Source: CAZYTO01 sp964650405
Lineage (GTDB): Bacteria > Acidobacteriota > Thermoanaerobaculia > Gp7-AA8
DNA length: 38,424 bases
Assembly (NCBI GenBank): GCA_964650405.1
Contig: CAZYTO010000016.1
Location: forward strand, 1 to 38,424
Direction: 5' to 3'
Positions within the stretch are counted from its first letter, which is position 1, and the number at the start of each line of letters is the position of its first letter. The notes under the pieces are model-generated. The model worked only from the letters and a program-made list of their open reading frames with translations, had not been told where the DNA came from and ran no database searches. The position numbers and the translations under genes were made by a program. Below are positions 23,993 to 32,491 of the stretch, one piece after another.

Positions 23993-24261
23993 GCGAACCA
24001 CCGGAAGAGATTCGGCAGCTTCTTCGTGGCATCGGGATCCGGGCAGCGGTTGTGGGGATCGGCGGACTGATCGTGACGGGCGGGACGGCCGTGCTGGCAA
24101 TGCGGGCGCCGAGAGTGGCAACCAAAGTCGCGCTGGGCGCTACGCTTCTCGTCCTCGGAAGCGGAGCGGCCGCGTATGAGATGAAGCGCGCGCAACGGGT
24201 CGCGATCCGAGCATCTGTCGCATCGATGAAACACGCTGACGCATCGATGGAACACCCCTAG
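23989..24261 (+). CDS. Small membrane protein, last gene of the lysA operon
   Basis: The product is 90 residues. Two hydrophobic segments (about 17-37, AAVVGIGGLIVTGGTAVLAM, and 45-61) are followed by a basic stretch MKRAQRVAIRASV. The last 13 residues (ASMKHADASMEHP) are coded by the first two units of the 21-bp array. AAGAAGG (23981-23987) just before ATG 23989 and the ATGA overlap with the permease argue that it is a real gene. I recognise no family. A regulatory or accessory role for the permease is inference. Confidence 0.65.
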   Translation: MSEPPEEIRQLLRGIGIRAAVVGIGGLIVTGGTAVLAMRAPRVATKVALGATLLVLGSGAAAYEMKRAQRVAIRASVASMKHADASMEHP

Positions 24262-24660
24262 AACCGCATGCCACCAAGTGTGACATGCATATCTAGCAGT
24301 GTTACATCGATGCCACAAGTTGTGGCATGGATGTAACACTTCCAGGCATCGATGTGACTCTTCCAGGCATCGATGCCTGCGCTGTAGGTATCGATGCCTA
24401 CAGCGTAGACATTGATGCCTGCGCCGTAGACATTGATGCCTGCGCCGTAGACATTGATGCCTGGGCCGTAGGTATCGATGCCTACAGCGTAGACATTGAT
24501 GCCTGGGCCGTGGGTATCGATGCCTGCATCGTAGAAATTGACGTCTGCGAGCCAGGCTTCGACGCCTACGGCCCTGAGCTCGATGCCTGCGGCGTAGCCC
24601 TCCATGCCTACCGCCAGAACTCTGGCGCCTGGTGCCCAGACATCATGCGGTAAATCTCGC
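24220..24660. repeat. 21-bp tandem repeat array, about 20 units
   Basis: Unit boundaries fall every 21 bp without a single insertion or deletion from 24220 to about 24639. The best units (24367-24534) share ATYGATGCCT, then a variable core, then CGTAG; typical are ATCGATGCCTGCGCTGTAG and ATCGATGCCTACAGCGTAG. Outer units keep ATCGATG or CGAYGCC. Many carry the palindrome ATCGAT or GCATCGATGC and a CTAC-GTAG mini-dyad. A 9-bp hairpin ATGCCACAA-G-TTGTGGCAT lies at 24310-24328. The period is seven codons, and both strands hold an open frame (plus 24327-24653, minus 24258-24665), but neither start has a ribosome binding site. There are no CRISPR-type spacers. The array fills the space between the small membrane gene and spmB. 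Confidence 0.92.
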
Positions 24661-24692
24661 GGCAAGGATTGGACCGCAATCGCAAGGCCCGT

Positions 24693-25226
24693 CTAAAACA
24701 GCCACGCACAGACCGAGACGGCCACGATCGCCGCGACGACGTCCCCGACGATCGCGCTCGGCACGGCGTGGCGGGTGCGCTTGACGCCGACAGCGCCGAA
24801 GTAGACCGCCAGGACGTAGAAGAGCGTCTCGCTGCTGCCATAGAGCGACGCCGCCGTTCGGCCGAGGATACTGTCCGGGCCAAACCGCTTGATGATGTCG
24901 GTGGCCAGGGCCAGCGAGCCGCTGCCCGACAACGGTCGCAGCACGACCAGCGGAAAGACCTCGGCGGGAAAGCGGGTGTGCGCCAGCAACGGGCGGATGC
25001 CGTTCGTCAGCATGTCCATGGCCCCGGACGCCCGGAACATGCCGATGGCCACGAGGATCCCCACCAGGAACGGGATGATGCGTACGGCCACCTGGAAACC
25101 ATCCTTCGCCCCTTCGATGAACGTGTCGTAGACCTTCACGCCGCGGATCAGACCGAGGAGTGGAATGCCGACCAGCAGCGCCGGGATGGCCCAGAGCGAG
25201 ATGCCTTCGAGGATCGACTTGATCAC
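24693..25226 (-). CDS. spmB: Spore maturation protein B-like nucleoside-recognition membrane protein
   Basis: The product is 177 residues with several membrane helices. It carries nucleoside-recognition-type blocks (SGAMDMLTNGI, RPLSGSGSLALATDII, GSSETLFYVLAVYFGAVGV). The GTG start at 25226 overlaps the stop of spmA as GTGA (25223-25226). SpmA and SpmB were named in Bacillus sporulation, but the pair is common in non-spore-formers, where the function is unclear (transport or cell-wall related). The array and a shared intergenic zone lie downstream. Confidence 0.88.
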   Translation of the reverse strand: MIKSILEGISLWAIPALLVGIPLLGLIRGVKVYDTFIEGAKDGFQVAVRIIPFLVGILVAIGMFRASGAMDMLTNGIRPLLAHTRFPAEVFPLVVLRPLSGSGSLALATDIIKRFGPDSILGRTAASLYGSSETLFYVLAVYFGAVGVKRTRHAVPSAIVGDVVAAIVAVSVCAWLF

Positions 25227-25867
25227 GCGCTCACCTCGACCGTGTTGCCTCCCGGCTGGCCTTCGACGGACGGTTGCTGGGGCCGCGGCCGAGCGGTGAA
25301 TCGCTGCAGGATCTTCGCGGTGATGACGGCCGCGGTCGCGCCGCAGAGGGTCGAAACGAGTGTCGGCGCGATGACCGCGGTCGGCAGGGTCGAGCCCGCG
25401 GCGGCCAGCACGCCGATGATCGTCGTCGGGATGAGCTGCAGCCCCGCGGTGTTGAGCACCATGAACGTGACCATGGCGTTGGAGGCCGTCTCCTTCTCGG
25501 CATTCAGTGTTTGCAGCTCCTCCATGGCCTTGATGCCGAACGGAGTGGCGGCGTTGGAGAGACCCAGGAAGTTCGCGGCAATGTTCAGGATCATCGCACC
25601 GACGGCTGGATGATCGGGCGGAACCTCCGGAAAGAGCAGACGGCTGAACGGACGCAGCAGCCGGCCCAGGATCTGGATCAGCCCAGCCTTCTCGGCGATG
25701 CGCATCACGCCGAGCCACAAGGTCATGATGCCGATGAGGCCGAGGGCGATCTCCACCGCGCTCTTCGCCGAATCCACCGACGCCTTCGCCACCGCCGGCG
25801 CCGTACCCTTGATCATGGCCACCACGAGGGCGATCGCCATTAGTCCGAACCAGATGTAGTTGAGCAT
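25223..25867 (-). CDS. spmA: Spore maturation protein A-like nucleoside-recognition membrane protein
   Basis: The product is 214 residues. MLNYIWFGLMAIALVVAMI begins a first helix. IMTLWLGVMRIAEKAGL and ILNIAANFLGLSNAATPFGIKAMEELQ are the typical SpmA blocks, followed by MVTFMVLNTAGLQLIPTT. The C-terminal tail is Pro/Gln/Gly rich and leads into spmB by a four-base overlap, so the two are one unit. ATG 25867 sits just inside the palindromic spacer that separates this operon from the divergent sulfatase gene. Confidence 0.9.
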   Translation of the reverse strand: MLNYIWFGLMAIALVVAMIKGTAPAVAKASVDSAKSAVEIALGLIGIMTLWLGVMRIAEKAGLIQILGRLLRPFSRLLFPEVPPDHPAVGAMILNIAANFLGLSNAATPFGIKAMEELQTLNAEKETASNAMVTFMVLNTAGLQLIPTTIIGVLAAAGSTLPTAVIAPTLVSTLCGATAAVITAKILQRFTARPRPQQPSVEGQPGGNTVEVSA

Positions 25868-25887
25868 GGCGGATGGTAAGGCAGAAC

Positions 25888-25977
25888 GCGGGGGCGGAAG
25901 GCAGAAGGCAGAAGGGCGGCGGAAACAAATGCCTTCTGTTGTCTGTCGCCGCCTTCTCCTCCGCCTTCCGCCCCCGC
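25888..25977. repeat. Inverted repeat between divergent spmA and sulfatase genes
   Basis: GCGGGGGCGGAAGGC (25888-25902) pairs perfectly with GCCTTCCGCCCCCGC (25963-25977). The interior repeats GGCAGAA on one side and CTTCTGT/CCTTCTC on the other, giving a longer imperfect palindrome. It lies between the two divergent starts at 25867 and 25996, a promoter region. Confidence 0.8.
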
Positions 25978-25995
25978 CGTGGTAGAACGCCGCCG

Positions 25996-28026
25996 ATGCG
26001 ATCGATCCCCTTCGCGGCCGTGGCCGCGCTCGTTCTGCTGGCGGCCTGTGGGAGAGAGCCCGGGCCGCAGCCCGCGGCCTCGAATCAGCCCCGCCCGAAC
26101 ATCGTCCTCATCACGCTCGATACGACGCGCGTCGACGCCATCGGGCCCGAAGCCGTTGGGATCGAGACGCCGTCCTTCAACGCCCTGGCAACGCACGGCC
26201 TCCGCTTCCGCCAGGCGTATTGCGCGGTACCGCAGACCCTCCCCTCCCACACGTCGATGCTCACCGGCCTCTACCCGGCCGGACACGGTGTCCACGAGAA
26301 TGCGCGGCCCCTGGCGCCATCGCAACCGCTCTTAGCTGAGAAACTGCACGATGCCGGCTACCGCACGGCAGCCTTCGTCTCGGCCTTCGCCCTGGCCCGC
26401 CGCTTCGGCCTGGCCCGCGGGTTCGACGTCTACGACGATGACACGAAGCCGGGGCTGGCCGAGCGCACCGCCGGCGAGACGACCGATCGCGTGCTGGCAT
26501 GGCTGTCGGCCGCACCGGCCCAGCCGCAACCGGCCTTCCTCTGGGTGCACTACTACGATCCGCACTACCCGTACACCCCGCCGGAGCCATATCGCACCCG
26601 TTTCGCGTCGAAGCCGTACCTCGGCGAGGTGGCGTACATGGACGAGCAGCTCGGGCGGCTGCTGGCCGGCATCGAGCAGAAGCTGCACGGCCCGATCGCC
26701 CTCGTCATCGCCGGCGATCATGGCGAAGGCCTCGGCGAGCACGGCGAGCAGCAGCACGGCAATCTGCTCTATCAGTCCACTGTCCACGTTCCGCTGCTGC
26801 TGATCGGCCCGCGTGTCAAACCGGGGACGTCCGACGTCCCGGTGAGCACCCGTCACATCTTTCATACCATCCTCGACTGGGCGGGGATCGATGCGGCCAA
26901 CAGCCTCCTGAGAGCCAATGGCGAGGTCGTGGCCGGTGAAGCGATGAAGCCGTTCCTCGACTACGGCTGGCGCCCGCAGGTCATGGCCGTGGAGGGCGGC
27001 CGGAAGGCCATCCTGGCGGGCAAGCTCGAGGTGTACGACCTGGCCGCCGATCCGGCGGAGAAGAACGACCTGGCCGCTACCGCGAACCTTTCACGCGAAG
27101 CGCGGGCGGCACTGCGCGACTATCCGATCCCGACGCTGGAAAGCGCGGCCGCCGCCACCGGCGCCTCCGCCATGAGCGAGGAAGAACGCCGCAAGCTGGC
27201 CAGCCTCGGCTACGTCGCATCCGACGTCAAACCGGTCGTTCGGGCCGATGCGCCCCGGCCGGCGGACATGGCGCCGCTCTTTCCGCTGCTCGACGAAGCG
27301 GCTGCCCGATTCGTGCGGGAGCAGTACAAAGAGGCCATCCCGTTGCTCGAGCAGATCCTGGCCAGAGACCCGCACAACCTCGATGCGGCGCTGCGCCTGG
27401 CCACGTCGTATTCCTCGCTGGGCCGCGACGAGCTGGCCACCGAGGCCTTCCGGAAGGCGGAGGCGATCGCGCCGGAGTCGCCTGACGTTCGCACGTACCT
27501 CGCCCTCCACTTCGCCCGCGGCAGGGACTGGAAAAAGGCCGAGCCCATGCTCGAGCAGATCGTGGCCCAGCATCCCGACCGCGTTCCGGCGCTGGAGGCC
27601 CTGGCGCTCATCCGCGAGCGGGAGTCGCGATTCGAGGATGCCCTGGCCCTGCGCCAGAAGCTCTTCGCGCTGCGCCCGCCGTCACCCGCGGAGCTGGTCC
27701 ACACCGGAGCCCTGGCCATGCAGCTCGGCCAGACCGACGCCGCCATCGATGCGTTCGAGAAGGCACGGGCGGCCTCGGGAAGCGCGTTCACGAACGACCT
27801 CGAGCTCGGCGTGCTGTATCTCGCCGCCGGCCGCCTCGAGGATGCGCGCGGAGCCCTCGACCGCGTGCCGGCCGCCAGTCCCGCCTGGCCGATGGCGCTC
27901 TTCAAACGCGCCCAGGTCAGCGTACTGCTGCACGAGCCGGACGCGCCGGCACGCATCGAGGCCGCGCGCACACACGCCAACGCGATGACACGCGAGCTGA
28001 TCGCGCGCGAGCGGCTGTTCCGCTGA
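25996..28026 (+). CDS. Sulfatase-like lipoprotein with C-terminal TPR repeats
   Basis: The product is 676 residues. The lipobox LAAC puts the lipidated cysteine at C18. The sulfatase-like domain (about 34-390) starts PNIVLITLDTTRVDAIG and has GDHGEGLGEHGE. The usual nucleophile motif C/S-x-P-S-R reads T81-L-P-S-H85, so formylglycine cannot form and Thr would have to act, as in phosphoethanolamine transferases. After a linker, TPR-like helices fill about 425-676. ATG 25996 begins the signal sequence. It may act on sulfated, phosphorylated or lipid-linked polymers at the envelope; the substrate is unknown. Confidence 0.85.
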   Translation: MRSIPFAAVAALVLLAACGREPGPQPAASNQPRPNIVLITLDTTRVDAIGPEAVGIETPSFNALATHGLRFRQAYCAVPQTLPSHTSMLTGLYPAGHGVHENARPLAPSQPLLAEKLHDAGYRTAAFVSAFALARRFGLARGFDVYDDDTKPGLAERTAGETTDRVLAWLSAAPAQPQPAFLWVHYYDPHYPYTPPEPYRTRFASKPYLGEVAYMDEQLGRLLAGIEQKLHGPIALVIAGDHGEGLGEHGEQQHGNLLYQSTVHVPLLLIGPRVKPGTSDVPVSTRHIFHTILDWAGIDAANSLLRANGEVVAGEAMKPFLDYGWRPQVMAVEGGRKAILAGKLEVYDLAADPAEKNDLAATANLSREARAALRDYPIPTLESAAAATGASAMSEEERRKLASLGYVASDVKPVVRADAPRPADMAPLFPLLDEAAARFVREQYKEAIPLLEQILARDPHNLDAALRLATSYSSLGRDELATEAFRKAEAIAPESPDVRTYLALHFARGRDWKKAEPMLEQIVAQHPDRVPALEALALIRERESRFEDALALRQKLFALRPPSPAELVHTGALAMQLGQTDAAIDAFEKARAASGSAFTNDLELGVLYLAAGRLEDARGALDRVPAASPAWPMALFKRAQVSVLLHEPDAPARIEAARTHANAMTRELIARERLFR

Positions 28027-28110
28027 ACTCAATGTGGGGCACGACTGCGTCGTGCAGAACCCCCGTGGTCGGTCGATCATGGACACCGATTCCTGGGGCG
28101 CTGCACTCAG

Positions 28111-28139
28111 AAAAAAGGGCGGGCCGAAGCCCGCCCTTT
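28111..28139 (-). terminator. Rho-independent terminator of the TonB receptor gene
   Basis: On the minus strand an 11-bp stem with GGGCGGGC/GCCCGCCC closes a TTCG tetraloop and is followed by a run of T (28111-28116 as A on the plus strand). It begins 23 bp beyond the receptor stop. A smaller hairpin GCACGAC-TGC-GTCGTGC lies at about 28038-28054, nearer the sulfatase gene. Confidence 0.9.
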
Positions 28140-28161
28140 GAACGAAACCGATGTCCGTGAG

Positions 28162-31100
28162 CTAGAACTGCAAACGTGCCGTGAGCTGGTAGCGGCGCGG
28201 CGGGAAGAAACTGTTGGGCGACGGCGCCCGGACCGCCCAATCCGCGCGGTTGAACGTCGCATTCGGCGAGAGCAGGGGCTTGAGCGTGGCGTCGGAGATC
28301 GAGTCCGGAATGGGCACGGTCGGAGTGGTGTGGTCCTGCGTCACATTCACGAAGCCGAGAACTCCGATGCGCGTCTCGTAGCTGTAGCCCGTCTGAGAGT
28401 TCGTGGCGTTGAAGATGGAAGCGACGAACTGGAAGTTGAGGCCGCGCGGCAGCGGGAAGTTCTGCGTGTAATTCAGATCGACCTGGTGATGCGAGGGCGT
28501 GAGGCGCGTGCCGGCTGGCTCGGCGTAGCGGGCGGTGTCACTGGTCGAGCCGGTGAGCGGGCGGTACGGTAGTACGCTCTCGAGCTGGTACGGCTGGCCC
28601 GACTGGTAGAGGCCGAACGCGCCGATGGAGGCGCGCCACGGCAACTGGTAGGTGGCCGTGACCTTCACGTTGTTCCGGCGGTCGCCGCGCAGGTTGCCGT
28701 ACTTGAAGTTCCAGAGCTGGCGTCCGGCGCCGTCGCCGATGTTCGACGAGCCGATGAAGATGGCCGCGTCGTTGGCGTTGCCGAAGGACGAGTTGTCCTG
28801 GTCGAAGTTGCCGTAGTAGTGACTCCAGGTGTACGAGCTGTTCAGCGTGAGCCTGCCGGTCTGGTACTCCGTCTCGGCCGTCGCTTCGTAGTACTTGGTG
28901 AACGCGCCGTCGAGGTTGGCGATGACGTACGTGGAGCCGCTTCCGATCGCTCCGCGGAGACCGGCCGGCGGGTTGACCGTGCCGAGGTTTGGAACGTACG
29001 GAGCCTGCGGGGTCCCGGCAGGGGCCTGGAAGTCGATCCGGGCGGTGTTGTTCGTATCCTCGATGAAGTGGTCACCCTTGCGGTAGCGGGTGTAGACGCG
29101 CGCCGTCCAGCGGGGAGCGAGCTGCCGGCTCGTGCCCACCATGACCTCCTTGATCTCCGGATGCTTGATGCCGTCCTGCCACCACTTGCCGGACGACGAG
29201 GCGTTCGGCGCGATGCCGATCTCGTTGCCGTTGGCGTCGAAGTAGACATTGAGCTGCTGGACGAGGTTGCGGTCCCACGATGCAGCGCGGGCGTCGGAGT
29301 TGGCCGGCGGCATGTAGCGGGCATAGCTCGCCCACACCGTGTCCCGGCCGTTGTATGCGTAGGTCGTGGAGAGACGGGGCTGGATCATGTCCGACCACGA
29401 GAAGCGGTGCATGAGGTACTTCGTGCCCGGCGACGCCACGAAGCCGGCGAGGTTGTCCGCCTTGGCCAGGCCCTGACCGTAGAGCGTGTCCTGGCTGTCG
29501 AGCACACCGACGTTGAACGTCCAGTTGTTCAGGTGGATCGTGTCGTTGAATTCGACGTTCTGCGTGACGATCTCCGAATGGATCGTCGGGACGCCGGTCG
29601 CTCCCTGCTGGCTGACGGCAGCCACGAAGAAGGCCGGCGTAGAAGTGCCGCAGGCGCTGGCCGGGCAGGTACCCGCCGAGCCGATACCGGCCGGAACGCT
29701 GATCAGGCCCCAGCCGTTGGACGTCTGGAAGCGGTCTTCCGAGTCTTTCTGGTGCTGGTAGCCGACGTGAAGGTCGTGCGTGATGCTGGAGCCGAGCGTG
29801 TAGTTGTACTGGGCCTGCCCCGCCTTGCGGAAGAACCTGTCGTCGTCGCGCGCGAACTGGCCGAATCCGACTGTGCCGCCGCCGGTCTTTACGCCGGGTG
29901 TGCAGCCGAGGGTCTTGGCCTGGGTCGCGTCCTGGGGGCAGATGTAGCCGTATTGGTTGATGAAGGGAGTAACGAATGCCACCTGGGCGGCGTTGGTACC
30001 GCTGGGAAGCGGAACGATGAACCGTCCCAGGCTCCCCAACTGGCTGATGTCGAGGTGCGTCCCCTTCGTGAAGGCAGGAATGACGCTCGCCACCCGATCC
30101 GCGTCGCCCGTTCCCGGGTTTTTGAAGTCGTAGATCTTCGCCGAGGCGTAGCTCTTCGGATTGATGATCCACGAGCCTTCGACGTTGGCGCTCTTCTGCG
30201 CCCCCGTGAACCCCGTGCCGGTCGTCGACGCCTGGAGGGCGGAGAAGGATGACGCCGTCTCATTGCTGGTCACGTAGCGATAGCTTCCGTTGATGAGCCA
30301 CTGCGACGTCGGCGTGAAGGTCAGCTTGCCGAACTTGTCCGTGCGCTTGAGCTCGTACTTCGGCAGGTCGCCGTAGACGTTGGCCTGGTTCGACTTGGTG
30401 AAGTCCGGGCGGTAGTACGAGCCGTAGAAGAAGAGCCGGTCCTGAAGGATGGGCCCGCCGATGTTCGCGTTCTGCCAGGAGCGGTCCTGCTGGTAAGTCA
30501 GCACCTGGTTGCCGCTCTGGGCGGCAATGAAGCTCTTGTTCAGCTCCTCGTAACTCAGCTCGCCGGAATACTTGTTCGATCCCGACTTGCTGACCGTGTC
30601 GATCTGGAAGCCGCCGGCGCGGAGGAAGTCGACTGCCTTGGCGCCGCCGCGGATGACGTTGACCTGGGCGATGTCGTGATTGTTCGGGTCCGATACGCTG
30701 TTCAGGACCCCGAAGAGGGGCATGGTGATGTTCACCCCGTCGAACAGGTAAACGTTATCCTGACCGCTGGCGCCGGCGCTGGGGCCGCGCACAGTATCGT
30801 TCGTGTACATGACGCCCGGGATCAGCTTCTGCAGGTCGCTGTAGTTCTGAGTCAGCGGCAGCTCGCGGATCTGCTCGTTGGTGAGGCCGCTCTGCAGCGC
30901 CGTCGACTCCTTGTCGACGAGCGTCGCTTCGGCCGTCACGGTGATGTTCTCCGACACGCCCTGTACGGCCATCTTGGCGTCGACGGACACATTCTGGCCG
31001 AGAAGAACCGTCACCTTGCGCGTTGCCGTCTGCATCCCCGACAGGGAGTACGTCAGGGTGTAATTGCCCGGGATGAGCTGTGGCAGGGAGTACTCGCCGT

Positions 31101-31296
31101 TGCCGCCCGTCGTGGTGAGGCGGGGCTGGGGCAGGAGATTGGAGCGCGCCTCGACCGTGACTCCGGGAAGTCCCGATCCGTCGGTCGCGGTGACTTTACC
31201 GCTGACGGATCCGGTCTGCTGCGCGAATACTGCGGGGACGAGAAGTAACAGGACGATGAGGGGAAGAAGCGTGCGCCGAAACGCGGTAGTGGCCAT
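28162..31296 (-). CDS. TonB-dependent receptor with carboxypeptidase-regulatory-like domain
   Basis: The product is 1044 residues. A signal peptide (about 1-26) precedes a carboxypeptidase-regulatory/Ig-like domain (about 27-110, with GSVSGKVTATDGSGLPGVTV). The plug follows (VTAEATLVDKESTALQ, DNVYLFDGVNIT), then a long outer-membrane barrel ending in RYQLTARLQF with an aromatic last residue. This Oar-like architecture is abundant in Acidobacteriota and often takes up carbohydrates. GAGGAGG five bases before ATG 31296 is a strong ribosome binding site. A LacI-type operator upstream and a UUCG terminator downstream show a monocistronic unit. Confidence 0.92.
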   Translation of the reverse strand: MATTAFRRTLLPLIVLLLLVPAVFAQQTGSVSGKVTATDGSGLPGVTVEARSNLLPQPRLTTTGGNGEYSLPQLIPGNYTLTYSLSGMQTATRKVTVLLGQNVSVDAKMAVQGVSENITVTAEATLVDKESTALQSGLTNEQIRELPLTQNYSDLQKLIPGVMYTNDTVRGPSAGASGQDNVYLFDGVNITMPLFGVLNSVSDPNNHDIAQVNVIRGGAKAVDFLRAGGFQIDTVSKSGSNKYSGELSYEELNKSFIAAQSGNQVLTYQQDRSWQNANIGGPILQDRLFFYGSYYRPDFTKSNQANVYGDLPKYELKRTDKFGKLTFTPTSQWLINGSYRYVTSNETASSFSALQASTTGTGFTGAQKSANVEGSWIINPKSYASAKIYDFKNPGTGDADRVASVIPAFTKGTHLDISQLGSLGRFIVPLPSGTNAAQVAFVTPFINQYGYICPQDATQAKTLGCTPGVKTGGGTVGFGQFARDDDRFFRKAGQAQYNYTLGSSITHDLHVGYQHQKDSEDRFQTSNGWGLISVPAGIGSAGTCPASACGTSTPAFFVAAVSQQGATGVPTIHSEIVTQNVEFNDTIHLNNWTFNVGVLDSQDTLYGQGLAKADNLAGFVASPGTKYLMHRFSWSDMIQPRLSTTYAYNGRDTVWASYARYMPPANSDARAASWDRNLVQQLNVYFDANGNEIGIAPNASSSGKWWQDGIKHPEIKEVMVGTSRQLAPRWTARVYTRYRKGDHFIEDTNNTARIDFQAPAGTPQAPYVPNLGTVNPPAGLRGAIGSGSTYVIANLDGAFTKYYEATAETEYQTGRLTLNSSYTWSHYYGNFDQDNSSFGNANDAAIFIGSSNIGDGAGRQLWNFKYGNLRGDRRNNVKVTATYQLPWRASIGAFGLYQSGQPYQLESVLPYRPLTGSTSDTARYAEPAGTRLTPSHHQVDLNYTQNFPLPRGLNFQFVASIFNATNSQTGYSYETRIGVLGFVNVTQDHTTPTVPIPDSISDATLKPLLSPNATFNRADWAVRAPSPNSFFPPRRYQLTARLQF

Positions 31297-31369
31297 CGGA
31301 CCTCCTCGAGTGGTTGGGTGGAACCTTGGCCGTAATGGTAATGAACTTTACGCGTTCCGGTACGAAAAT

Positions 31370-31385
31370 TTGCAAACGGTTACAA
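31370..31385. promoter_or_regulatory. LacI/GalR-type operator upstream of the TonB receptor
   Basis: TTGCAAACGGTTACAA contains TGCAAACGGTTACA, an exact fit to the LacI/GalR half-site consensus TGNAANCGNTTNCA, with the central CG and one extra paired base on each side. It is 74 bp upstream of the receptor start. No LacI gene lies in the window, so the regulator is elsewhere. Confidence 0.6.
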
Positions 31386-31429
31386 CGGGAAGTGCTTGAT
31401 TTCCAGTGGCTTTTCCGGAAACCGACCAA

Positions 31430-32386
31430 CTATTCGGTCATGGGCCACTCCAGCTCCCCGAGAAAGCGCTCGTCTTCCCGCCACCGTTCGTGCACCGCTA
31501 CGTGCAGGTCGAGAAAGATCTTGGCGCCGAGGGTTGCCTCCAGCTCCTGCCGCGCTTCCGTGCCGACCCGTTTGATCATGTCGCCGCGCTTGCCGATGAT
31601 GATCGGCTTCTGCGACTCCCGCTCCACGACGATGGTCACGTAGATCTTGAGAAGGTTGCGCTCTTCCTCCTCTTCCCAGCGATCGACGGAGACGGCCGTC
31701 GTATAGGGCAGCTCGTCGCCGGTGTGGAGCAGCAGCTTCTCGCGCACGATCTCCCCGGCGAAGAAGCGCTCCGGCTGGGTGGTGAGCTCCTCGGTCGGGT
31801 AGAGCGGCGGGCCCGCGGCCACGGTGCGGAAGAGCAGGTCGACCAGGTCTTCCACTCCCTCCCCCGTCCCGGCCGAGATTGGAATGATCTCGTCGAACAG
31901 CCCCAGCTCCGCGTACTGCTGGATCAGGGGCAGGAGCTTGTTCTTCTTCACCAGGTCGATCTTGTTGAGGATGACGAAGCGCTTCGCCCTCTCGTGCGTC
32001 TCTCGCTGCTTCCGCACCATGTCCACGACGAACTGATCGCCCTTGCCGAACGGCTCGGTGGCATCGACGATCAGGGCCGCCACGTCCGCCTCGGACAGGC
32101 TGGAACGGACGTGATCCATCATCCGCACGTTGAGCTTGTGCAGGGGGCGGTGAATGCCGGGCGTGTCCAGGAAGGCGATCTGGCCACGCTTCTCGTCATT
32201 GAGGATTCCGACGATGCGGTTGCGCGTCGTCTGCGGCTTCGCCGAGACGATGGAGACCTTCTGCCCCAGGATGCGATTCAGGAGGGTCGACTTCCCGGCG
32301 TTCGGACGGCCGATCAGGGCCACGACGCCGAAGCGCGGGTTGCGGGGCTTGAAGGTGCCCTTCGGTTTGATGATTGGCTTAGGCAT
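31430..32386 (-). CDS. era: GTPase Era
   Basis: The product is 318 residues, normal for Era. G1 is GRPNAGKS (26-33), G3 DTPG (74-77), G4 NKID, and the SAGTGEG G5 region follows. The C-terminal KH domain with the family block ERESQKPIIIGKRGDMIKRV is present. Era binds the 3' end of 16S rRNA and helps mature the 30S subunit. ATG 32386 begins MPKPIIKPKGTFK, a short basic extension before the G domain. A palindromic spacer of GGTTGC words separates it from the upstream CorC-like gene on the same strand. Confidence 0.96.
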   Translation of the reverse strand: MPKPIIKPKGTFKPRNPRFGVVALIGRPNAGKSTLLNRILGQKVSIVSAKPQTTRNRIVGILNDEKRGQIAFLDTPGIHRPLHKLNVRMMDHVRSSLSEADVAALIVDATEPFGKGDQFVVDMVRKQRETHERAKRFVILNKIDLVKKNKLLPLIQQYAELGLFDEIIPISAGTGEGVEDLVDLLFRTVAAGPPLYPTEELTTQPERFFAGEIVREKLLLHTGDELPYTTAVSVDRWEEEEERNLLKIYVTIVVERESQKPIIIGKRGDMIKRVGTEARQELEATLGAKIFLDLHVAVHERWREDERFLGELEWPMTE

Positions 32387-32390
32387 GGCT

Positions 32391-32488
32391 AGTGGGTTGC
32401 GGGGTTGCGGGGTTGCGAGGTTGCGAGGTTGGTCATACGTTGATCACTTCGAAGCGCAACCGCGCAACCCCGTAACCTCGCAACCGCT
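32391..32488. repeat. Inverted repeat of GGTTGC words between the CorC-like gene and era
   Basis: The left side has GGGTTGC and GAGGTTGC words in tandem (32396-32430). The right side has CGCAACC, CCGTAACC and CTCGCAACC (32455-32488), giving a long imperfect palindrome. It would be transcribed within the same-strand run between the CorC-like gene and era and could form an intercistronic hairpin. Confidence 0.75.
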
Positions 32489-32491
32489 TTT

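Noticed and set aside
24327..24653. Heptapeptide-repeat protein gene on the plus strand of the 21-bp array
   Set aside because: Not called as a gene: ATG 24327 has no ribosome binding site and sits in a hairpin, and the minus strand is equally open. It is kept as a hypothesis under the array.
24220..24660. CRISPR array
   Set aside because: Units are contiguous 21-bp tandem repeats with no unique spacers, no typical palindromic repeat-spacer alternation and no cas gene nearby.
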